This document shows positions 43,702 through 52,663 of a stretch of 64,000 bases of DNA, one piece after another (positions within the stretch are counted from its first letter, which is position 1; every line of letters begins with the position of its first letter). Where the stretch lies: NCBI GenBank assembly GCA_051531935.1, contig JAOPTR010000001.1, positions 310,001-374,000 on the forward strand, written 5' to 3'. The position numbers were made by a program, and so were the translations under genes. A model generated the notes under the pieces. The model did not search any database, was not told the origin of the DNA, and worked only from the letters and a program-made list of their open reading frames with translations. This DNA comes from OCS116 sp051531935 (lineage in GTDB: Bacteria; Pseudomonadota; Alphaproteobacteria; Rhizobiales; OSC116).

Positions 43702-44232
43702 ATGTTAAATTCAGCACGCCTCATACTCAAAACACCAACTCTGGCCGATGCGCCAGATATCGCAAAATATCTAAACCGCAAAGACACGGCTCCCATGATG
43801 AGCCATGTCCCCTACCCATATACGCTTGATGATGCACGACAATTCATCACCAAAACCACAGCGAATATGGACAATAAAATTTTCAACGGCATCTATAATC
43901 TAGAAAATAGTTTCATGGGCATCGTTGGCATTGTTCCTAAGCCAACGGGTGATGAAATCGCCTATTGGCTCGGCTATCCATTTTGGGGTAAAGGCTATAT
44001 GCCAGAGGCATGCGCCCTCACCATCACAATGTTTTTTAAGCAAACTAAAAAACCCGAGCTTTATGTTAGCCACCTGTTAAATAACGATAAATCAAAATCA
44101 GTTATCGCCAAATTAGGTTTTAAATATGTCGATAATGTTATGTTAGATTGCGTCGCACGCAATAGTTTAGAAGAAGCCAAACGCTACAAAATAACCAAAC
44201 ATGAATGGGAAAATCGTAAAAGCCAAAAATAA
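43702..44232 (+). CDS. GNAT family N-acetyltransferase (RimJ/RimL-like)
   Basis: A 176-residue GNAT protein with LNSARLILKTPTLADAPDIA at the start, IAYWLGYPFWGKGYMPEACA as the GYW strand plus acetyl-CoA loop (WGKGYMPEA is a good match to the family), and SKSVIAKLGFKYV near the end. It is a likely protein or small-molecule acetyltransferase of unknown target. It is the second of the GNAT pair preceding obgE. Confidence 0.9.
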   Translation: MLNSARLILKTPTLADAPDIAKYLNRKDTAPMMSHVPYPYTLDDARQFITKTTANMDNKIFNGIYNLENSFMGIVGIVPKPTGDEIAYWLGYPFWGKGYMPEACALTITMFFKQTKKPELYVSHLLNNDKSKSVIAKLGFKYVDNVMLDCVARNSLEEAKRYKITKHEWENRKSQK

Positions 44233-44233
44233 A

Positions 44234-44270
44234 GGTGGCGCAGCTCTTTTCCGAGCCTTTGCGCGCCACC
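44234..44270 (+). other. Long GC-rich hairpin after second GNAT gene
   Basis: GGTGGCGC pairs with GCGCCACC, with an inner stem GCTC/GAGC. It lies just after the stop codon and lacks a T run, although C/T-rich sequence follows. It probably marks the 3' end of the GNAT transcript before the obgE promoter. Confidence 0.5.
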
Positions 44271-44519
44271 CTCTCCCTCTTAAACTTTATGCAGCCATTT
44301 AAACAGAAAGATACCCATCTCGCAACATGTATTTGAAAATAGATTCTGACTTGTTCAGTCATAAGTCCATTTATATTAACTGAATATTAATGGCTTTTTG
44401 CTGATTCGACCTTAAGCTCACAACCACCACAAGTCATTGATTTGAATCAATCAATCAATTTAACTAGACATAGCAACGCTTTTCAGGCAAAAGATGGCAA
44501 CAATATTAGAGACATCGAT

Positions 44520-45581
44520 ATGAAATTTTTAGACCAAGCACATATATTTGTAAAATCAGGCGCAGGCGGCGCAGGCTGCGTATCCTTCAGACGCGAGAAA
44601 TACCTCGAATTTGGCGGGCCAGATGGTGGCGATGGTGGCCGTGGCGGTCATGTAATCGTTAAATGCGTTGATGGCCTCAATACGCTTATTGACTATCGCT
44701 TCATGCAGCATTTCAAAGCCAAAACAGGCATTCATGGCATGGGTCGTGATATGAATGGCGCCAAGGGTGGCGACATCATTCTTAAAGTACCTGTTGGCAC
44801 ACAAATATTCGATGACGATAACGAAACATTGCTCGTCGATATGACCGAAGTGGGTCAAGAACATATTCTATTGCAAGGCGGCAATGGTGGCTTTGGTAAC
44901 GCTTATTTCAAAAGCGCAACCAACCAATCTCCACGTCGTGCAAACCCAGGCATTCCAGGCGAAGAAATGTGGATTCATCTACGCCTAAAACTTATTGCCG
45001 ATGCAGGCCTATTGGGTTTCCCAAATGCAGGTAAATCAACTTTCTTAGCTGCCACCAGTGCCGCTAAGCCAAAAATTGCCGATTATCCGTTTACAACTTT
45101 GCACCCCAATTTGGGCGTTATCAACCAAGATAACAAAGAATTTGTAATGGCCGACATTCCTGGCATCATCGAAGGCGCACATGAAGGCGTTGGCCTTGGT
45201 CATCGCTTTTTAGGCCATGTCGAACGTTGTTCAGTATTGCTACATCTGCTCGATGGCACAGACGAAAAATTCGTCGAAAATTATGTCATCATGCGCGATG
45301 AATTGGCAAAATATGCCGATGCACTTGCCAAAAAGCCCGAAATTCTGGTTATCAATAAAATCGACGCATTAAGCCAAGATGAAATTGATGAAAGAGTGGC
45401 CGCTCTACAAAAAGTGACAAAACAAAAAATATTCACCATGTCTGCCGTTGCCAAAATCAACGTGCCAGATGTATTGCGTCAATTGTTAAGAGTGATTGAA
45501 GGTGACCGACCGATAGGTTCCGATGATGATGCTGCCGAAGAGGTAGAAGTCAAAGCCGAAAAACCTTGGTCTCCACTGTAA
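44520..45581 (+). CDS. obgE: Obg-family GTPase
   Basis: A 353-residue GTPase involved in 50S ribosome assembly and stress control. The glycine-rich Obg fold is at residues 1-158 (KSGAGGAGCVSFRREKY, GGPDGGDGGRGGHV), then the G domain with GFPNAGKST, DIPGIIEGAHEGVGLGH and INKID. The frame is open from 44442, but the Obg domain begins at MKFLDQAHIFVKSG, so I start at 44520. It is first in the run obgE-proB-proA. Confidence 0.95.
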   Translation: MKFLDQAHIFVKSGAGGAGCVSFRREKYLEFGGPDGGDGGRGGHVIVKCVDGLNTLIDYRFMQHFKAKTGIHGMGRDMNGAKGGDIILKVPVGTQIFDDDNETLLVDMTEVGQEHILLQGGNGGFGNAYFKSATNQSPRRANPGIPGEEMWIHLRLKLIADAGLLGFPNAGKSTFLAATSAAKPKIADYPFTTLHPNLGVINQDNKEFVMADIPGIIEGAHEGVGLGHRFLGHVERCSVLLHLLDGTDEKFVENYVIMRDELAKYADALAKKPEILVINKIDALSQDEIDERVAALQKVTKQKIFTMSAVAKINVPDVLRQLLRVIEGDRPIGSDDDAAEEVEVKAEKPWSPL

Positions 45582-45616
45582 AAGTTTAAAGAGACAGCTC
45601 TAATAAACGAAATCAC

Positions 45617-46753
45617 ATGACTAACATACATATAGACGCACTCGAAAAAGCTCAAAAAATAGTCATCAAAATTGGCTCCGCATTGCTCATCGACAAAAAT
45701 GGGCAATTGCGGCAAACTTGGCTCGATGCCGTCGGCCAAGATGTGCAAACGCTTATTGCCGCGGGCAAACAAGTCATCATTGTATCATCTGGCGCCATTG
45801 GTTTAGGGCGCATGCAGGCGGGCTTTGCCAAAGGCAAGCTCAAGCTAGAGCAAAGCCAAGCAGCAGCGGCCATTGGCCAAATCGCATTAGCAAATAGCTA
45901 TGAAGGCGCTTTTAAGCCGCATAATATTCAAGTCGCGCAAGTCTTATTGTCGTTAGAAGATAGCGAAAATCGCAAACGCTATATCAATGCCACCAATACC
46001 ATCAACACCCTAACCAGTTTAGGGTTTGTGCCAATAATCAACGAAAATGATACCATCGCTACAACCGAAATCCGCTTTGGCGATAACGACCGCTTAGCCG
46101 CACGCGTGGCTTCAATGGTCGATGCCGACTTACTGATATTATTATCGGATATTGATGGCCTATATACGGCTAACCCGCAGCATGATAGCAACGCCAAACA
46201 CATCCCCGTCATCAAAACCATCAGCCACGAAATTAAAAACAGCGCAGGCACAAGTGGCTCAGATTATGGCACAGGCGGCATGGTCACCAAAATATTGGCT
46301 GCGCAAATCGCCACCGATTCTGGCTGCCCGATGATTATTGCCGACGGCCGCACACAAAATCCCATTCAGGCGGTCATAAATGGCGCTAAGTTCAGTATTT
46401 TCTTGGCTCAATCCAGTCTCACAGCAGCACGCAAAAAATGGCTTAATGCCACGTTAGAGCCAAAAGGCGCACTGGTCATAGACAAAGGCGCCGAACGCGC
46501 TTTGCTCAAAGGCAGTAGTTTGCTAAGTGCTGGTGTTACAAAAGTAACTGGTCAATTTGACAATGGCGATACACTCAATGTGCAAAATTCAGATGGCCTC
46601 ACCATTGCTCATGGCCTCACAAGTTATAATTCAAAAGACGCAATGCGCATTATTGGCAAAAAAAGCCATGAAATAGCCGATATTTTAGGCTATGCTGGGC
46701 GTACAAATATCATCCATCGCGACAATCTTGTCCTCATCAAAAAGAGTATATAA
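45617..46753 (+). CDS. proB: Glutamate 5-kinase
   Basis: A 378-residue ATP-dependent kinase for the first step of proline synthesis. The amino acid kinase domain (about 8-260) shows IVIKIGSALLIDKNG, VSSGAIGLGRMQAG, NENDTIATTEIRFGDNDRLA and GTGGMVTK. A C-terminal PUA domain (about 275-370) follows. It lies between obgE and proA; the product is passed to ProA, encoded one base downstream. Confidence 0.96.
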   Translation: MTNIHIDALEKAQKIVIKIGSALLIDKNGQLRQTWLDAVGQDVQTLIAAGKQVIIVSSGAIGLGRMQAGFAKGKLKLEQSQAAAAIGQIALANSYEGAFKPHNIQVAQVLLSLEDSENRKRYINATNTINTLTSLGFVPIINENDTIATTEIRFGDNDRLAARVASMVDADLLILLSDIDGLYTANPQHDSNAKHIPVIKTISHEIKNSAGTSGSDYGTGGMVTKILAAQIATDSGCPMIIADGRTQNPIQAVINGAKFSIFLAQSSLTAARKKWLNATLEPKGALVIDKGAERALLKGSSLLSAGVTKVTGQFDNGDTLNVQNSDGLTIAHGLTSYNSKDAMRIIGKKSHEIADILGYAGRTNIIHRDNLVLIKKSI

Positions 46754-46754
46754 T

Positions 46755-48017
46755 ATGACCCTAGAACAAGAAATGTTAACCCTTGGCCAAACCGCCTCTC
46801 AAGCTGCAGCAGCACTTTCAATTGCCAGTACCGACGCCAAGAATACCGCACTTACCCTGGCTGCCAAAGCCATTCGCGATGCAATACCAACCATCATTAA
46901 AGCCAATCAAATTGATGTTCAAAAAGCCCATGAAAACAATATTTCAGCCGCTTTTATCGACCGTTTAATGCTCGATGCCGATCGCATTGAAGGCATTGCA
47001 AGCAGTCTAGAAGCTGTTGCCAATCTTGCCGATCCTGTCGGCACTATTTTGGCCGAATGGACACCAGAACAAAACGGCCTCAACATCAAACGCAAACGCG
47101 TGCCATTAGGGGTTATTGGCGTTATTTATGAAAGCCGCCCCAATGTAACTGCAGATGCAGGCGCACTTTGCCTCAAAGCTGGCAATGCCACCATTCTACG
47201 TGGCGGGTCAGACAGTATAAACTCATCAAAAGCCATATTGGATTGCATGCAAACGGGTCTAAAAGCCGCCAAGCTGCCAATTGGCGCCATACAAATGGTC
47301 AGCACCACCGATCGTGCGGCAGTTGGTCATATGCTCACAGGCCTAAATGGCAATATTGATGTCATCGTGCCGCGTGGTGGCAAAAGCTTGGTCGCACGCG
47401 TCCAAGCCGAAGCGCGTGTACCAGTATTTTCACATCTCGAAGGCATTTGCCACATTTACATAGATGCCTCCGCCAAGTTAGACATGGCGGTCGAAATATG
47501 CTTCAACTCCAAATTACGCCGCACAGGCATTTGTGGTTCTGCAGAAACATTGCTAATCGACGAAAAAGTTAAACATACGCATCTACTACCCATCATAGAA
47601 AAGCTACAATCTGGCGGCTGCGAAATTCGTGGTGATGAATATGTTCAATCCGTGGGCAAAAATATCGTTGCCGCGACAGATACCGATTGGACAACCGAAT
47701 ATCTCGACAAAATAATTTCAGTCAAAATCGTCGCCAATGTCGATGAAGCCATAAATCACGTCAACGGCAAAGGCTCTCATCATACTGACGGCATCATCAG
47801 CGAAACAGCGGATAATGTCGCGCGTTACTTCAACGAGGTGGATAGCGCCATCGTCATCCACAACGCCTCCACCCAATATGCCGATGGTGGCGAATTTGGT
47901 ATGGGTGCCGAAATTGGCATCGCCACTGGTAAAATGCACGCACGTGGCCCCGTTGGTGTTGAGCAGCTCACAAGTTTTAAATATGTAGTTTCAGGCGATG
48001 GGCAATTAAGACCATGA
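46755..48017 (+). CDS. proA: Glutamate-5-semialdehyde dehydrogenase
   Basis: A 420-residue gamma-glutamyl phosphate reductase, the second step of proline synthesis, using NADPH. The family block PLGVIGVIYESRPNVTADA, the nucleotide region VIVPRGGKSLVARVQ and the catalytic cysteine in RRTGICGSAETLLID are present, as is the C-terminal RGPVGVEQLTSFKYV. I start at the ATG at 46755, one base after the proB stop; the frame opens 21 codons earlier within proB. The GFA-family gene overlaps its end by four bases. Confidence 0.96.
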   Translation: MTLEQEMLTLGQTASQAAAALSIASTDAKNTALTLAAKAIRDAIPTIIKANQIDVQKAHENNISAAFIDRLMLDADRIEGIASSLEAVANLADPVGTILAEWTPEQNGLNIKRKRVPLGVIGVIYESRPNVTADAGALCLKAGNATILRGGSDSINSSKAILDCMQTGLKAAKLPIGAIQMVSTTDRAAVGHMLTGLNGNIDVIVPRGGKSLVARVQAEARVPVFSHLEGICHIYIDASAKLDMAVEICFNSKLRRTGICGSAETLLIDEKVKHTHLLPIIEKLQSGGCEIRGDEYVQSVGKNIVAATDTDWTTEYLDKIISVKIVANVDEAINHVNGKGSHHTDGIISETADNVARYFNEVDSAIVIHNASTQYADGGEFGMGAEIGIATGKMHARGPVGVEQLTSFKYVVSGDGQLRP

Positions 48018-48412
48018 TTAAAGATTCAGGCTCATGCTATTGCGGCAAAATAAAATTCGATATATGGGACTTCAACCCCACATATTCAGTGTGTCATTGC
48101 ACCGAATGTCGCAAGTGGACAGGCAGCTTTTATGCTTGTATTGCAGCAAAAGCAGATCACTATAAAATTCAGGGTCAAGAAAATATTACATGGTATGCAA
48201 AATCACCCGATTCCGAACAAGGTTTTTGTAAAAATTGCGGCTCAGCCATTTTTTGGCGCCAACCCAAAAACCCATCCTATCTAGATTTTGCCATTGGGTT
48301 TTTAGAAAACCCCAAACAACTAACTGCCAAACGCCATATATTCAGTCAAACCAAGCCCGATTATTATGACTTTCCAAATGATGGCGCACCACGGTTTGAT
48401 GAGCGCGGTTAA
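48014..48412 (+). CDS. GFA/CENP-V family zinc-binding protein
   Basis: A 132-residue member of the GFA family (glutathione-dependent formaldehyde-activating enzyme/Mss4-like fold). Cysteine zinc ligands are clear: SCYCGKIKF, VCHCTECRKWTGS and FCKNCGSAIFW. Most members have no proven activity, and spontaneous or enzymatic formaldehyde-glutathione adduct formation has been disputed even for the founder. It is translationally coupled to proA by ATGA and occupies the place where relatives usually carry nadD. Confidence 0.88.
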   Translation: MIKDSGSCYCGKIKFDIWDFNPTYSVCHCTECRKWTGSFYACIAAKADHYKIQGQENITWYAKSPDSEQGFCKNCGSAIFWRQPKNPSYLDFAIGFLENPKQLTAKRHIFSQTKPDYYDFPNDGAPRFDERG

Positions 48413-48540
48413 CATTAATGTCACAAAGGTGTGGCATATCGTAGCGAGGCTATATTCCTCATTGCGCCCATTGCTTCAAAGGTATATGGTTGCCGCAAAT
48501 CAGATATGGCATATCGCCAATTACAGGAAAATATAAAATC

Positions 48541-48897
48541 GTGGCAAAAGCGCTATTAAAACAAGATGAGAATTTCTCTCACGAACTAAACAAATTAATC
48601 GTCGAAACTTTAGATCAAAATAAAGCCGAAGACATTGTATCTATTAATCTAATTGGCAAAACATCTTTAGCCGATTATATGATTATCGCCTCTGGTGGCT
48701 CTGGCCGTCATGTATCTGCACTTGCTGACTACCTCAACAAAGCCCTTAAAGAAAACGGCCTTGAAGATGTTGCCATCGAAGGCCTTTCGCATGCCGATTG
48801 GGTTCTTTTAGACTGTGGCGATATTATTGTTCATATTTTCCGCCCAGAAGTGCGCGAATTTTATGACCTTGAAAAAATGTGGACTGCTGAAATCTAA
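48541..48897 (+). CDS. rsfS: Ribosomal silencing factor RsfS
   Basis: A 118-residue Iojap/RsfS protein that binds L14 and blocks subunit joining under starvation. The core LIGKTSLADYMIIASGGSGRHV, EGLSHADWVLLDCGDIIVHIF and REFYDLEKMW are diagnostic. I start at the GTG at 48541, the only start near the family N-terminus (MAKALLKQDE), with AGGAAAA upstream; an in-frame TTG at 48490 would add 17 unconserved residues. The stop overlaps the rlmH start (TAATG). Confidence 0.93.
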   Translation: MAKALLKQDENFSHELNKLIVETLDQNKAEDIVSINLIGKTSLADYMIIASGGSGRHVSALADYLNKALKENGLEDVAIEGLSHADWVLLDCGDIIVHIFRPEVREFYDLEKMWTAEI

Positions 48898-49379
48898 TGC
48901 AGTTATTTGTTGCAGGTATAGGTCGTCTTAAAAAAAGTGACGAATTAAATCTTTGTAATAAATTTGAAACCCGCATTAAAAATGCGGGTCAACAACTTGG
49001 CTTCACTCAATTTCAACATATAGATTTTGATGAAGACAAAAGCTCCTCCGTTCAGGTGAGAAAATCAAACGAAGCTAAAAAACTATTAGCTGCCGTCCCA
49101 AAAGGCGCGCTCATTGTTGCGTTGGATGAATTTGGCAAACATTTCACCAGTAAAGATTTTTCTTTAAAAATTGCCGATTACCGAGATGATGGATACCCGA
49201 CAATCGCCTTTTTATTAGGTGGCCCAGATGGACATGGGCAAGATGTTTTAAACCAAGCCGATTTAAAGCTTTCACTCAGTAAAATGACCTGGCCACACCA
49301 AATTGCGCGGGCATTATTGCTAGAGCAAATTTACCGCGCCATCACCATAATGAGTGGACATCCTTACCATAGAGAATAA
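48897..49379 (+). CDS. rlmH: 23S rRNA pseudouridine-1915 N3-methyltransferase
   Basis: A 160-residue SPOUT methyltransferase that modifies pseudouridine 1915 in helix 69 of 23S rRNA. The SAM-knot motif IAFLLGGPDGHGQDVL and the C-terminal MTWPHQIARALLLEQIYRA are family signatures. It is translationally coupled to rsfS, as in most Proteobacteria. Confidence 0.95.
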   Translation: MQLFVAGIGRLKKSDELNLCNKFETRIKNAGQQLGFTQFQHIDFDEDKSSSVQVRKSNEAKKLLAAVPKGALIVALDEFGKHFTSKDFSLKIADYRDDGYPTIAFLLGGPDGHGQDVLNQADLKLSLSKMTWPHQIARALLLEQIYRAITIMSGHPYHRE

Positions 49380-49464
49380 CTTCATTTTATCGCCACATTA
49401 TTATTCTAATTTTAACTCAACGCAGATAAATTAAGTTAAATTCAGTCTAAAAATAAGCTATTTT

Positions 49465-50814
49465 ATGAAAATTACAGTCAAAAAACGTCAAAAAACGCGC
49501 CTTTTTGTGCCTTTTTTGGCCATTTTCGGGCTGTTTTTGACGCCTTTTTACGCGTTTTCAGCCGATAATGACGGCAAAATAGATCTCGAAAATTTAGAAT
49601 CTGAAATTAAAACTGGCCAAGCCAAACAACAAGCTTTGCAAAAAAGTGCCGCTCAAATTAAAGCCGAGCGCAGCCAGTTAAACAAACAAATTAAACTTGC
49701 CGCCAAACAAATTCAACAAAGCGAAGCACATTTATCTGCGGGTGAGAAAAAGCTAATTGATTTATCAGTCAACGAACAAAAATTAAAAACCGAATATGTG
49801 ATACGTAAAAAAACTCTAGCCACATTATTATCGGCATTGCTCAAGCTCGAAAAAAACCCACCTCCTGCCCTATTATCCAACCCAGAGGACGCATCAAACG
49901 CCCTTAGAAGTGCGATTATATTGGGTAAAATTGTGCCAGAAGTGAAAAACCAAAGCGATGTTATCGCCAATGATTTAAATAAGTTAACTGTATTGCGTGA
50001 AGAGTTGACCATTCAACAGAATGAATTGATAAACAATACCAAAGAACTGCGCAAACAACGCAACTTAATTTCCCAATTATTAGAGCAAAAACAAGCTTTA
50101 TCCAACAAAACCCAAGAAGAAATTAGAGCCGAGCAACAAAAAATGGCGGCTCTGGGGCAAAAAGCCAAAAATATCCGCGACCTTTTCAACAAAATTGAAG
50201 CCCAGAAAAAAATTGAGTTAGAATTAACCGCCAAACGAGTGGCCGCAACCGAAGCCAAGCGTGTCCGCGACCTTGAACAGAAACAGGCGCAATTAGTTGC
50301 CGCCAAAGCTGCAGCAAATAGCCAAGAGATAACTCAAATTCAAAATACCATCACAGAGCTTAAAACACCGCCCATTCGTGAAGCGCGGGTATTGGCGAGC
50401 TTTAACAGCTTTAAAAACAAATTACCTTATCCCGCCCAAGGAAATTTACTGCATAAATTTGGCGAAAAAGACAGCCAAAGCCGCGATACAAAAGGCATTA
50501 CCATTTCCACCCGCCCCTTTGCACAAATCACCACGCCTGCATCTGGCACCGTGTTATTTGCAGGCGATTTCAGCAATTATGGCTATTTAGTTATTATAGA
50601 TGTGGGGCAAAAGCATAATATTTTACTGACAGGATTGGGCGAAATTGCCGTTAAACCAAACCAATTTGTCGAAACGGGTGACCCCATTGGCATAATGCCC
50701 GCCAATGCCATAAACAGCGCCACAAGCCCTCCTATTTTATATGTAGAATTTAGACGCAATGAAAACCCAATTGATTCCGCTCCTTGGTGGGAAACAAAAT
50801 TGGCTAGAAATTAA
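49465..50814 (+). CDS. Murein hydrolase activator, EnvC-like
   Basis: A 449-residue exported protein. A signal peptide covers about 1-32 (VPFLAIFGLFLTPFYAFS), then a long coiled coil at about 35-290 rich in Lys, Gln and Glu, then a C-terminal LytM/M23 fold at about 315-445. The zinc ligands of active M23 peptidases are lost: the HxGxD region reads DTKGITIST and the HxH region reads ILLTGLG. It should therefore activate amidases for septal peptidoglycan splitting rather than cut itself. It precedes ctpA, as is usual for the group. Confidence 0.9.
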   Translation: MKITVKKRQKTRLFVPFLAIFGLFLTPFYAFSADNDGKIDLENLESEIKTGQAKQQALQKSAAQIKAERSQLNKQIKLAAKQIQQSEAHLSAGEKKLIDLSVNEQKLKTEYVIRKKTLATLLSALLKLEKNPPPALLSNPEDASNALRSAIILGKIVPEVKNQSDVIANDLNKLTVLREELTIQQNELINNTKELRKQRNLISQLLEQKQALSNKTQEEIRAEQQKMAALGQKAKNIRDLFNKIEAQKKIELELTAKRVAATEAKRVRDLEQKQAQLVAAKAAANSQEITQIQNTITELKTPPIREARVLASFNSFKNKLPYPAQGNLLHKFGEKDSQSRDTKGITISTRPFAQITTPASGTVLFAGDFSNYGYLVIIDVGQKHNILLTGLGEIAVKPNQFVETGDPIGIMPANAINSATSPPILYVEFRRNENPIDSAPWWETKLARN

Positions 50815-50936
50815 GCATTTTTGGCGCAAAATAAACCATTTAAACAATTTGATGTTTTAATGTTCCATAAGATGAGATAAAAAGAATAAACACGATTTAA
50901 TTAAGTGGGCATGTCCCGCAAAAACATGAGTAAATT

Positions 50937-52541
50937 ATGAAAAAAACCGTATCAATTGGTGTTATTTTTGCCTTGGCAGGCTTGTTTTTAGGCATTTTCA
51001 TTGCTCCTGTTTCATCAAAAGACAAAGTGGTAAATCATGCCGCTGAAAAGCAAGCAGATTTGAACAAAAATTACGACCATCTCATTCGGTTTGGAAATAT
51101 CTTAGATGTCATTGAGCAAGTTTATGTAGACGAGCCTGATATCGACAAAATTATGGACAAAGCCATTGAAGCTGTTGTCGCGTCACTAGACCCACATTCT
51201 GAATATTTAAACCAAAAACGTTATAAAGAATTGTTAGAGCAAACATCAGGTTCATTTGGTGGTTTGGGCATTCGCGTGCAAATGATAGATGGTTTGGTGA
51301 AAGCGGTTAAAGTGCTTGAAGATACGCCTGCAATGCGTGTTGGCTTAGAGGATAATGATTTAATCACTAAAATTGATGATGTACAGGTAAAGACAATTAA
51401 CCTGAGTGAAGCCATAGACATGATGCGCGGTGAAGTTGGATCCCCCATTGAGTTAATGGTAAAACGCGAAGGTGAAACTGAGTTACTCAAGTTCAACCTA
51501 AACCGCGAAATTATTAAATTAAACCCAGTCACTTATGAAGCCAAAGGCAAAATTGGTTATATCAGCCTGTCTAGCTTTACTGAATCGACTGAAAGAAACC
51601 TCAAAAAAGCCGTTGAAGCTTTAACCAAAGAAATCGGTAAAGACGAAATTAAAGGCATTATTTTAAACCTGCGTGGCAATGGTGGGGGGCTTTTAAACCA
51701 AGCCATATACACGGTTGACCTATTTTTAAAAGAAGGTGAAATAACCTCGACCCGTGGACGTGACGAAAGCCAAACATTGCGCTTTAATGCTGAAACTGGC
51801 GATATGACCAAGGGTTTGAAAATTGTAATTTTAATTGATGGCGATACCGCTTCATCATCTGAAATTGTATCTGGCGCCTTGCAAGATTATGAGCGCGCAA
51901 CAATAATTGGCACAAGATCATTTGGTAAAGGCAGTGTGCAAACCATTATGCCAATTGGCAATGACAGCAGCGCATTACGCATTACAACGGCTAGATATTA
52001 CACGCCTTCTGGCCGCTCGATCCAAGCGCAAGGCATTGTGCCTGATTGGATTGTGAAACCAATTGTACCAGATGCCCTACAAGAATTTGCAACAGACCAC
52101 CAAAGCGAAGCTACATTGGATGGCCATTTGACCAATGATATTGCGCCAGAAGATGAAGGCAAAGATTTAGGTTCATACTCATATGTGCCACGTGACGAAG
52201 ACACTGACATTCAGTTAATTTATGCACTTAAATTCCTAAACGAAGAAGTGAAGTTAGGTGAAACATTACCTGATTTAGAAGCAGAAATTAAAACAAATAT
52301 TGAAGCTGAATGGGCTAAAAACCAAGCTGAAATTGACGCCTTAAGAGAAAAAGCCAAGCAAGAAGCCGCTGATGCTGGCTCTGATGCCGACGCTACGACC
52401 GATACAGATACTGATGCTAAGACTGATGCTGATGTTGATGCCGAAACCAGTGTTGATGCTGACAACGAAGAAGCACAAAAAGATGAAGCATCGCCTAAAA
52501 TGGACGAAGCTACAGATAGCGAAGCCAAGCCCAAACAATAG
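50937..52541 (+). CDS. ctpA: Carboxy-terminal processing protease (S41), with acidic tail
   Basis: A 534-residue C-terminal processing peptidase. A signal anchor at about 6-24, a PDZ domain (about 95-175, GGLGIRVQMIDGLVKAVKV), and the S41 catalytic core with DTASSSEIVSGALQDYERA (serine) and GTRSFGKGSVQTI (lysine). It probably trims periplasmic or membrane proteins, possibly cell-wall enzymes. The last 110 residues are a low-complexity acidic tail of Asp-Ala and Thr-Asp steps, longer than I would expect for CtpA. Confidence 0.93.
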   Translation: MKKTVSIGVIFALAGLFLGIFIAPVSSKDKVVNHAAEKQADLNKNYDHLIRFGNILDVIEQVYVDEPDIDKIMDKAIEAVVASLDPHSEYLNQKRYKELLEQTSGSFGGLGIRVQMIDGLVKAVKVLEDTPAMRVGLEDNDLITKIDDVQVKTINLSEAIDMMRGEVGSPIELMVKREGETELLKFNLNREIIKLNPVTYEAKGKIGYISLSSFTESTERNLKKAVEALTKEIGKDEIKGIILNLRGNGGGLLNQAIYTVDLFLKEGEITSTRGRDESQTLRFNAETGDMTKGLKIVILIDGDTASSSEIVSGALQDYERATIIGTRSFGKGSVQTIMPIGNDSSALRITTARYYTPSGRSIQAQGIVPDWIVKPIVPDALQEFATDHQSEATLDGHLTNDIAPEDEGKDLGSYSYVPRDEDTDIQLIYALKFLNEEVKLGETLPDLEAEIKTNIEAEWAKNQAEIDALREKAKQEAADAGSDADATTDTDTDAKTDADVDAETSVDADNEEAQKDEASPKMDEATDSEAKPKQ

Positions 52542-52663
52542 AGCCGAGAAATAGACGCCAAAATAAACCCGACAAAACCATCTAACTGAATTTTGGTAAA
52601 GGTTTGTTCACCATATTTACGTATTTTTGAATCTGATAGATTTAAAATATTTAGGTAAGTTAA

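Noticed and set aside
48413..48540. Remnant of nadD before rsfS
   Set aside because: The 128 bases contain no recognisable adenylyltransferase motif in any frame I read.
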